Source: Azospirillum sp. TSH64 (GTDB taxonomy: Bacteria > Pseudomonadota > Alphaproteobacteria > Azospirillales > Azospirillaceae). From it: 64,000 nucleotides of DNA. The stretch lies in assembly GCF_003116035.1 (NCBI RefSeq), contig NZ_LGQW01000001.1, positions 31,508-95,507 of the forward strand, read 5' to 3'. Made by a program: the position numbers and the translations under genes. Positions 8,803-15,128 of the stretch are shown here, in pieces. Every line of letters begins with the position of its first letter. Position 1 is the first letter of the stretch. The notes beneath the pieces were generated by a model. It did no database searches. It worked only from the letters and a program-made list of their open reading frames with translations, and was not told the DNA's origin.

Positions 8803-9206
8803 CGCGACGCCCTCACCGCGCGCAGCACCGCCCTGACGGTGGCGCCGTCCATGCCGGCCGGCACGCGCACCATCGCATCGCCGATCTGCACCTCGATGGC
8901 CGGGGGCTCCTTCGGCATCGGCGTGGCGGAGGACGGTGTGGTGTCCAGCACCACTGGGGCGAACACCATGCCCTCCTGGGAGCGGCTGGCGGTGCGCGCT
9001 TCCCGACGCCAGCCGAACACCTGCTGAGGCCGCAGTCCATGACGCCGGGCCACTTCGGAAACCACCGCTTCGGGCACCGCCGCCTCGGCCAGGATCCGCG
9101 CCTTCTCCTCCGGCGACCAGGTCCGGCGGCCTACATCGCCCGTGATTACTTCCATGCGGCGCACCTGCACGGGCTCCGGGTCAAGCGTAAGGTCGAGCGT
9201 AGACAC
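8799..9206 (-). CDS. tnpA: IS66 accessory protein TnpA (Orf1)
   Basis: A 135-residue protein with a Tnp8/IS3-type helix-turn-helix: RRTWSPEEKARILAEAAVP at about 27-45, then VSEVARRHGLRPQQVFGWRR. The C-terminal half (EVQIGDAMVRVPAGMD, VRAVLRAVRA) matches IS66 Orf1. It starts inside the right end of the element, about 80 bp from the inverted repeat, and is the first gene of the tnpA-tnpB-tnpC operon. It probably binds the IS ends. Confidence 0.95.
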   Translation of the reverse strand: MSTLDLTLDPEPVQVRRMEVITGDVGRRTWSPEEKARILAEAAVPEAVVSEVARRHGLRPQQVFGWRREARTASRSQEGMVFAPVVLDTTPSSATPMPKEPPAIEVQIGDAMVRVPAGMDGATVRAVLRAVRASR

Positions 9207-9287
9207 AAACCGTTCTCCCGATCATGCGATCCGGGAGACTCGCTCCGCCTTGATCCCGCCGGAAGGTGGGGACAGAACACCGCATAC

Positions 9288-9295
9288 GGCCAAGA
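9288..9295. repeat. 8-bp target site duplication, right copy (ggccaaga)
   Basis: Exact second copy of the octamer at 6787-6794, immediately outside the right IS66 inverted repeat. Confidence 0.95.
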
Positions 9296-10060
9296 CGCCG
9301 GAAGCGATGGTGAAGCTGACCGGCCGCGCCTGGGGCGTTGCCGGCCATCTGCTCGCCCAATTCGACTACATCACCCGCAACGGCAGCCTGCCCGCTGAAA
9401 CCCACGACGGCGAGTGCATCACCAAACGCGCGCGGCTGCTCGCCCTACACGACGACTGGCTGCTGGCCAACGCCGTGGGGGCCGGGATGCGGCGAATGCC
9501 GCGCAGAGCGTCGCCCTCACGCTGTCCATGCCGCCCGGCACCCCACCGACCGGGTGGAGACCGCAGCGTGGCGGTGGGCGCACGACACCTTCGCCGGCAC
9601 CCACGACTGGGTCATGGTCCGCCACGACGACACCGGACACCCCCACGTCCACATCGCGGTTCGCGCGGTCGGTGCCGACGGCCGGCGGTTGGCGCCAGGT
9701 CCCGCCGACCTCCAGCATTGGCGCGAGCGGTTCGCGCTTGAGCTGCGGCGCCTCGGCGTGGTGGCTGAGGCCCCCCCGCGCCGCCCGCAGCCGGCTGCGC
9801 AACACCGCCCCCCAACCACCCACGAGGCGCGCCAGCACGGCGCTGTGTCACACGCAGCCGACAGCGGCCCCAACGCACCGCCACCACTGCTGACCGACGA
9901 GAGCCGTGATCGTCGAGGGCGGCGGGGTCTCGCCACCGTTCCACGGAACACGCAAGACGGTGAGCGAGACCCTGTGTTCCCCTTTCCCACCCGGTCCGGT
10001 GGCACGCAGGGGCTGGCTAGCCCCGAACTCCCCCGATCCCGTCCACGGGGCCGGGGGTGA
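9296..10060 (+). pseudogene. MOB relaxase (MobA/VirD2-like) 3' fragment with two frameshifts
   Basis: Three frames join into one relaxase N-terminal domain. Frame 1 from 9296: TPEAMVKLTGRAWGVAGHLL, FDYITRNGSL, LALHDDWLLANA. A second frame near 9480-9548: GRDAANAAQSVALTLSMPPG. A third from about 9549: DRVETAAWRWAHDTF, then the metal-binding HxDxxHPHVH motif as RHDDTGHPHVHIAVRAVG and PADLQHWRERFALELRRLG. Relaxases nick oriT and lead the DNA into the recipient. The tail after about 9780 degrades into Arg/Pro-rich text and ends at 10060. With IS66 upstream and two indels inside, the gene is dead. Confidence 0.85.
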
Positions 10061-10063
10061 CCC

Positions 10064-10067
10064 CTAG
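10064..10067. repeat. CTAG target duplication, left of IS5/IS427 element
   Basis: CTAG here and at 10913-10916 flank the element ends. CTAG-type targets are known for the IS427 subgroup. Being a short palindrome it is weaker evidence than the IS66 octamer. Confidence 0.65.
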
Positions 10068-10912
10068 GCCGTAGACTCATAATCCCTGGCACCATAGCCT
10101 GACGGCGACGAGCTTCACGGCCACCAGGAAATTTTCGGGTCGTTTGTCGTATCGGGTGGCGATACCTCTGAACTGCTTGATCTTGTTGAAGAACCTTTCG
10201 ACAAGGTTCCGCTGACGATAGACCCAGGACGAGAAGACGAAGCTGCCCTTGCGGTTGGTTTTGGGCGGAATGTTGGCCCAAGCCTTCCGCCCGGCGGCTT
10301 TGGCGCGGATGGCATTGCTGTCATAGCCTTTGTCGGCCAACAGGATGGCCCCCTCGCCAAGATCCTCCGTCAGGGCGTCGGCTTCGGTGCAGTCGGCAAC
10401 CTGCCCGGCAGTCAGGCGCAGACGGACGGGGCGGCCTTCCGCATCGACGAGCGCGTGGATTTTGCTGGTGAGGCCCCCACGGGAACGTCCCATGCCGCCA
10501 TCGTCTCCAGCCCCCTTTTTCCCGTGGCAGCGTGCTGGTGCACGCGAACACAGCTGCTGTCGATCATCACGATGTCGCCGTCGTAGGCTGCCGATACCGC
10601 TTCCAGAAGCCGATCCCAGACCCCGGCCTTCCGCCATCGCACGAACCGGTTGTAACAGGTCGTCGAAGGACCATACCGTTCCGGTATCTCCGCCCAGGGC
10701 GATCCGGTGCGGAACCGCCACAGAATACCATTCAGAACCCGGCGATCATCCACACGCCGCACACCGCGCGGCTTGTTCGGCAGTAGCGGCGATAGGATCG
10801 ACCATTCCTGGTCCGTGAGTTCGTCGCGGCGGCGCGTCATCAAGGGCTCCTTCGGGAAACCCTTGAATCACGACACCACTCTCTAGGCCAAGACGATTTA
10901 TGAGTTTACCGC
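10068..10912. mobile_element. IS5 family, IS427-subgroup insertion sequence (845 bp)
   Basis: Terminal inverted repeats GCCGTAGACTCATAA (10068-10082) and the complement of 10912-10898 (GCGGTAAACTCATAA) match at 13 of 15 positions and are flanked by CTAG on both sides. Inside is a two-frame transposase on the minus strand. Size, ends and gene arrangement fit IS427-type elements. It sits between the relaxase pseudogene and the truncated methyltransferase fragment, with only about 15 bp between its right end and the start of the methyltransferase homology. Confidence 0.9.
10077..10843 (-). CDS. IS427-type transposase made by -1 frameshifting (orfA/orfB)
   Basis: OrfA starts at 10843 (RRRDELTDQEWSILSPLLP) and covers the N-terminal domain through GDIVMIDSSCVRVHQH with the first catalytic Asp. 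OrfB supplies GAGDDGGMGRSRGGLTSKIH, the second Asp in ILLADKGYDSNAIR, and the Glu region RQRNLVERFFNKIKQFRGIA. The two join at a GGGAAAAAGGGGG tract (complement of 10511-10523); re-reading one A moves ATGKRG into GKKGAGDD. This is the programmed -1 shift arrangement known for IS427-subgroup elements, so I treat the gene as intact. The fused product is about 250 residues, normal for IS5. Confidence 0.9.
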
Positions 10913-10916
10913 CTAG
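10913..10916. repeat. CTAG target duplication, right of IS5/IS427 element
   Basis: Second CTAG copy, immediately outside the right inverted repeat. Confidence 0.65.
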
Positions 10917-10927
10917 TTTGGCGCCAC

Positions 10928-11222
10928 AAGCCTGATCCGCTGTTTAGACTTCGCGCACCTGCGCTCCATCGTCTTCGCCCGGATGCTGCCGAAGATCGCC
11001 AACGACTGGCGCCGCGAGGAGGTGGAAGCGCTGATGACGGGCGCCGGCCTGGAAGACGTGCAGCTCGCCTGGGTCAACGAGATCTCCTGGGCGGCGACCG
11101 GCCGAAGGCCGCAGGGGAAAAATCCCGGAGGCCACAGGAGTAAGGTCCCTAAGGTCACAGGGGTAAATCAAAGAAGTGAAAGCGGCAGCCCTTTATTGCT
11201 GACGGCCGGGGTCTTGGGTTAA
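10928..11222 (+). pseudogene. 3' fragment of a SAM methyltransferase paralogous to the gene at 791-1615
   Basis: The frame reads LIRCLDFAHLRSIVF, MLPKIANDWRREEVEALMTG and VQLAWVNEISWAATG. It corresponds to residues about 213-270 of the methyltransferase at 791-1615, with roughly 85-90% nucleotide identity by eye over ~170 bp. The first ~210 codons, including the SAM-binding core, are absent. After the homology ends the frame runs through a 23-bp triple repeat to a stop at 11222. It may be a displaced gene end left by integration of the island, or a tandem paralogue truncated by it. Confidence 0.85.
11106..11174 (+). repeat. Three imperfect tandem copies of a 23-bp unit
   Basis: Copies begin at 11106 (aggccgcaggggaaaa), 11129 (aggccacaggagtaag) and 11152 (aggtcacaggggtaaa), exactly 23 bp apart. 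They lie between the truncated methyltransferase and the next gene, about 95 bp upstream of the GTG at 11268. They could be binding sites for a regulator of the downstream operon or simple slippage. Confidence 0.6.
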
Positions 11223-11267
11223 GAAGCCCCGGTTCCGCGCCACCGGTCATTCGCGCGGTCAAGCGTT

Positions 11268-12815
11268 GTGGACCAAGCGTTGGGGGTTGCCATTTCCGAG
11301 TTCTCGCCGGCCTTCGTCCAGGCCTACAACACCGGTGCGGCGCTGTTCCAGGCCGGCCGTTTCGACGAGGCGGCCACCGTCTACCGCCGCCTGATCGACG
11401 AAAACCCGGACATTGCGGCACCGCGTGGCGCCACCCTGCATGGTGCGCTGGGCCTGTGCCTGCGCGCCTCCGGCCGGCCGGCCGAGGCGATGGAACCGCT
11501 GCGCCAGGCACTGCGGCTGAAGCCCGACCATCTGGACGCGCTGAACGCGCTGGGCGGCATTCTGCTGGACCAGCGCCACATCGAGCATGCGCTGATCGCC
11601 TTCCGCGAACTGGCGAGGCTGAAGCCCGACTATCCGGGGGCGCTGCTGACGCTAGGCAACCTGTTCATGTTCAGCGGCGACGGCGCGCGGGCGCGCGCCG
11701 TCTACCGGCTGGCGCTGGCCGTCGAGCCGGACGTGGCCGTCAATCACAACAACCTGGGCGCCGTCAGCCTCAGCCTCGGCCATCTGGCGGACGCGGCTCT
11801 GACCTACCGCCGGGCGCTCGCCATCGACGTCGGCAGGCCGGAATACCGCAAGAATCTCGGCACCTGCCTGCTGATGGCCGGCGACTACGCCAACGGCACC
11901 GTCGCCTATGAGGGCCGGCTGGAGCAGGGGGTCTGGCGCAAGCGCAACATGCCGGGCGTCCTGTGGCAGGGCCAGCCGCTGGCGGGCAAGACCCTGCTGG
12001 TCCATTTCGAGCAGGGGCTGGGCGATTCCTTCCAGTACATCCGCTATGCCGGCGTGCTGAAGCGGATGAGCGCACGGGTGCTCTACGAATGCCAGCCGGC
12101 GCTGAAGCGCGTGCTGTCGACCGCCCCCGACCTGGACGGGCTGTTCGCCTTCGGCGAACCGCTGCCGGCCTACGATTACCACATCTCGCTGATGAGCCTG
12201 ATGAACCGGCTCGGCACCACGCCGGACAGCGTCCCCGGCGGCGTGCCCTATCTGCGGGCCGAGCCGCAGCTGCAGGCCGGCTGGGCGGAGCGGCTGGACC
12301 GGCTGGAGGGCGGCAATCGCCCGGCCTTGCGCATCGGCATCAACTGGCACGGCAACGAGACCGGCAAGTCGATCCCGCTGGAGTGCTTCGAGGCGATGGG
12401 GAAACTCTCCGGTGTCCGGCTCTACAGCCTGCAGAAGGTGTCGGGCCTCGACCATCTGGAGCGGCTGCGCGACCGGGTGGCGGTGACCGAGCTGGGAGCG
12501 GATTTCGACGCCGGACCGGACGCCTTCCTCGACACCGCCGCGGCGATGGCCAACATGGACCTGATCGTCACCTGCGACACCTCGGTCTGCCATCTGGCCG
12601 GCGCCATGGGGCGGCCGACCTGGGTGGTGCTGAAATGGTTCGCCGACTGGCGCTGGATGCGCGACCGCCTCGACAGCCCCTGGTATCCGACCATGCGCCT
12701 GTTCCGACAGGCGAGATCCAACGACTGGGCCGAGGTGATGGCCAGGGTGACGGCGGCCTTGGCGGCCGAGGCCGGAAACCGGACAGGCGTTCTCGCCGGG
12801 GAGGCGGGGCGATGA
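11268..12815 (+). CDS. TPR protein with C-terminal GT9-like glycosyltransferase domain
   Basis: A 515-residue protein. The N-terminal ~210 residues are tetratricopeptide repeats (FVQAYNTGAALFQAGRFDEA, ALNALGGILLDQRHIEHAL, LTLGNLFMFSGDGARA). Residues about 240-500 resemble the ADP-heptose transferase (GT9) fold: LLVHFEQGLGDSFQYIRYA, RIGINWHGNETGKSIPLECF, LYSLQKV, and DLIVTCDTSVCHLAGAMGRP near 430. Such TPR-GT9 proteins occur in glycan and flagellin-glycosylation loci. Start GTG 11268 is the best in-frame choice, with a weak ribosome site. Its stop overlaps the next ATG by 4 bases, so the pair is coupled. Confidence 0.8.
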   Translation: MDQALGVAISEFSPAFVQAYNTGAALFQAGRFDEAATVYRRLIDENPDIAAPRGATLHGALGLCLRASGRPAEAMEPLRQALRLKPDHLDALNALGGILLDQRHIEHALIAFRELARLKPDYPGALLTLGNLFMFSGDGARARAVYRLALAVEPDVAVNHNNLGAVSLSLGHLADAALTYRRALAIDVGRPEYRKNLGTCLLMAGDYANGTVAYEGRLEQGVWRKRNMPGVLWQGQPLAGKTLLVHFEQGLGDSFQYIRYAGVLKRMSARVLYECQPALKRVLSTAPDLDGLFAFGEPLPAYDYHISLMSLMNRLGTTPDSVPGGVPYLRAEPQLQAGWAERLDRLEGGNRPALRIGINWHGNETGKSIPLECFEAMGKLSGVRLYSLQKVSGLDHLERLRDRVAVTELGADFDAGPDAFLDTAAAMANMDLIVTCDTSVCHLAGAMGRPTWVVLKWFADWRWMRDRLDSPWYPTMRLFRQARSNDWAEVMARVTAALAAEAGNRTGVLAGEAGR

Positions 12816-14800
12816 CCCTGAACGAAGCGCTCCGGCTAGCGCTGGACCATTTCCGGGCCGGCCGTGCGGCCGAGGCGGAGCAGGTGTGCCGGGCGATCCT
12901 GAACGCCGTTCCCGACCAGGGCGAGGTTACCCAGCTGCTGGGCACGGTGGTGATGATGCAGAACCGCCCGCAGGAGGCGGAGACCATCCTGCGCCAGTCG
13001 ATCGCGATTCGTCCCGATCTGTCCGACAGCCACAGCAATCTCGGCACCGTGCTGCAGTCGCTGGGCCGCATGGGCGAGTCCCTGGCCGCCCACGACCGCT
13101 GTGTCCAGCTGACCCCCGGCACGCCGGAGGGCTACGTCAACCGCGGATCGACCCGGCTGGCGCTTGGCGACCGCAACGGGGCGGCGACCGATTTCGCCCG
13201 CGCGCTCCGGCTGCGGCCGATCGACGTGCTCGCCGCCGCCAATCTCGGCGTGGCGCTCCGCGAGGGGCAGCGGATGGCCGAGGCGATCCGCGCCCTGACG
13301 CGGGCGCTGGTCATCGAGCCCGGCAATGGCGAGGCGATGCTCGGCTATGCCCACGCCCTGCGCGAACTGAGCCGCCTGGGCGAGGCGGAGACCGCCTATG
13401 CCCGCGCGGTGACGCTGACGCCGGCCAAGACCGAAGCCCTGTGCTACCACCTCTACCTCAAGCAGACGCTGTGCGCCTGGGGCGATTACGACCGGCTGTG
13501 CGCCCGGGTGAGGGAGACCATCGACCGCGACGGCGGCGTCGTCATCCCGCTGGCCACCCTGTCGATCGAGACCACGCCGGCCCAGCAGGACCGCTCGGCC
13601 CGGCTGTTCTACGACCGCCTGGTCAAGCGCGCCTCCACCCCGCCGATGCCGGCGCGGGCCACCCCCAGGCCCGACGGCCGGCTGCGCATCGCCTATGTCT
13701 CGGCCGATTTCCACGAGCATGCCACCGCCTATCTGGCGGCCGAGCTGTTCGAACTGCACGCCCGCGACCGCTTCGAGGTGCTGGCCTATTCCTACGGCCC
13801 CGACGACGGCAGCGCCATGCGCCAGCGGCTGGTGAAGGCCTTCGACCGCTTCCGCGACATCCGCAGCGTGCCGCTGGACGCCGTCGCCCGCCGCATGGCC
13901 GACGACGGCGTCGACATCATGGTCGACCTGAAGGGCTATACGAAGCAGACCCGGCTCGACCTGCTGTCGCGCCGGCTGGCGCCGGTCGAGGTCAGTTACC
14001 TGGGCTATCCCGGCACCATCGGCTGCCCGCACATGGATTACGTGATCGGCGACCGCTTCGTCACCCCGCCGGAGCACCAGCCCTTCTATGCCGAGCGGCT
14101 GGCGATCCTGCCCGACGCCTACCAGATCAACGACCGCCACCGCCCGCTGCCCGACGCGGTGCCGTCGCGGGCCGACTGCGGCCTGCCGGAGGACGGCGTC
14201 GTCTTCGCCGCCTTCAACACCGCCTACAAGATCAGCCCCGCCATGTTCGCCCTATGGATGCGCATCCTGAAGCGGGTACCGGGATCGGTGCTGTGGCTGT
14301 TCGAGGCCAACCCGCTGGCTGCCGGCAACCTGAAGGCCGCGGCCGAGGCCCAGGGCGTCGACCCGGCCCGGCTGGTCTTCGCCCCGCCCCGCCCGCTGGC
14401 CGCGCACATCGCCCGCTACCGCGTCGCCGACCTGGCGCTCGACACCCTGCCCTATACCGGCCACACCACCACCAGCGACGCGCTGTGGGCGGGCTGCCCG
14501 GTGGTGACCTGCCTGGGCGAGACCTTCGCCTCCCGGGTGGCGGCGAGCCTGCTGAACGCCGCCGGCCTGCCGGAGACGGTGACGCGGTCGCTGGCCGACT
14601 ACGAGGATCTGGCGGTGGCGCTCGCCGGCGATCCCGACCGGCGCGCCGGCTTCCGCAAGCGGCTGGAAGAGGGTCGGATGACGGCGCCGCTGTTCGACAG
14701 CCGCCGCTTCGCCCGCAACCTGGAACACGCCTATCAGGTCATGTGGTCGCTGCACCAAGCCGGCCGGCCGCCCCAGGGGTTCATCCTGCCGGCCGGCTGA
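12812..14800 (+). CDS. TPR + O-GlcNAc-transferase-like (GT41/SPINDLY) glycosyltransferase
   Basis: A 662-residue protein; ATG 12812 is preceded by GGGGAGG and overlaps the upstream stop (ATGA). Residues 1-280 are TPRs (FRAGRAAEAEQVCRAIL, LGTVLQSLGRMGESLAAH). From about 290 it is a GT41 catalytic region: LRIAYVSADFHEHATAYL, VDIMVDLKGYTKQTRLDLLS, APVEVSYLGYPGTIGCPHMD, AAFNTAYKISPAMFALWMRI and DTLPYTGHTTTSDALWAGCP near 545. GT41 enzymes transfer GlcNAc (OGT) or fucose (SPY) to Ser/Thr. With GDP-fucose genes in this window a fucosyl donor is as plausible as UDP-GlcNAc. It is one of three GT41 paralogues here. Confidence 0.88.
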   Translation: MTLNEALRLALDHFRAGRAAEAEQVCRAILNAVPDQGEVTQLLGTVVMMQNRPQEAETILRQSIAIRPDLSDSHSNLGTVLQSLGRMGESLAAHDRCVQLTPGTPEGYVNRGSTRLALGDRNGAATDFARALRLRPIDVLAAANLGVALREGQRMAEAIRALTRALVIEPGNGEAMLGYAHALRELSRLGEAETAYARAVTLTPAKTEALCYHLYLKQTLCAWGDYDRLCARVRETIDRDGGVVIPLATLSIETTPAQQDRSARLFYDRLVKRASTPPMPARATPRPDGRLRIAYVSADFHEHATAYLAAELFELHARDRFEVLAYSYGPDDGSAMRQRLVKAFDRFRDIRSVPLDAVARRMADDGVDIMVDLKGYTKQTRLDLLSRRLAPVEVSYLGYPGTIGCPHMDYVIGDRFVTPPEHQPFYAERLAILPDAYQINDRHRPLPDAVPSRADCGLPEDGVVFAAFNTAYKISPAMFALWMRILKRVPGSVLWLFEANPLAAGNLKAAAEAQGVDPARLVFAPPRPLAAHIARYRVADLALDTLPYTGHTTTSDALWAGCPVVTCLGETFASRVAASLLNAAGLPETVTRSLADYEDLAVALAGDPDRRAGFRKRLEEGRMTAPLFDSRRFARNLEHAYQVMWSLHQAGRPPQGFILPAG

Positions 14801-14803
14801 GCC

Positions 14804-14840
14804 CGGACCGGGACGAGGACACGTCCTTAGTCCCGGTCCG
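14804..14840 (+). terminator. Stem-loop after the TPR-GT operon
   Basis: A perfect 11-bp inverted repeat, CGGACCGGGAC (14804-14814) and GTCCCGGTCCG (14830-14840), with a nested AGGAC/GTCCT pair in the loop, starts 4 bp after the stop codon. There is only a weak T-tract (CTTTCC), so termination would be inefficient or Rho-assisted. Confidence 0.55.
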
Positions 14841-15128
14841 CTTTCCGCCGCAGGCCTATCTAAGCATGCATCGTCGCGCAACGACCGTGTTTCAAAGTTG
14901 CAACTTGATGCAAAATCCCTAACCAGGTCGTAAGCAACTTTGCTAGCATACCGCTTAAGGATATTCCTTTGTTGGTATGGCTGACGCAATGCCGAGAAAT
15001 ACTTTGGTCTCTAAATTTCTTTTGACCGTTTCCACATCCCCGACGGTCTACGGGTTGAGCCTGCTCCGGTGCGCTTCAACGCGCCATCGCCCTTGCCGCG
15101 GGCGGGCCGCCGTGCCGGGAGAGGCGCG
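14841..15128 (+). other. AT-richer intergenic region upstream of a large glycosyltransferase gene
   Basis: About 290 bp without a gene. From 14900 to 15040 it is clearly AT-richer than its surroundings, with TTGCTAGCATACC and a matching GGTATGGC 30 bp on, which suggests a promoter/regulatory region for the gene at 15129. No defined promoter boxes could be assigned. Confidence 0.4.

Larger units (their letters stand above)
6795..9287. mobile_element. Complete IS66-family insertion sequence (2493 bp)
   Basis: The boundaries are defined by imperfect inverted repeats, gtaagcggtgttttc at 6795-6809 and the complement of 9287-9273 (gtatgcggtgttctg), and by the exact 8-bp duplication outside them. 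It holds the three standard genes on the minus strand: tnpA (8799-9206), tnpB (8452-8802) and tnpC (6808-8387, frameshifted). Gene order, sizes and the GTA-start ends are typical of IS66. It interrupts the relaxase gene. Because tnpC carries a frameshift the copy is probably no longer autonomous. Confidence 0.95.

Noticed and set aside
12836..14140. Long minus-strand frame opposite the TPR-GT41 gene
   Set aside because: Composition and lack of any domain mark it as a shadow of the GT41 gene; the sense product has complete motifs and a good ribosome site.
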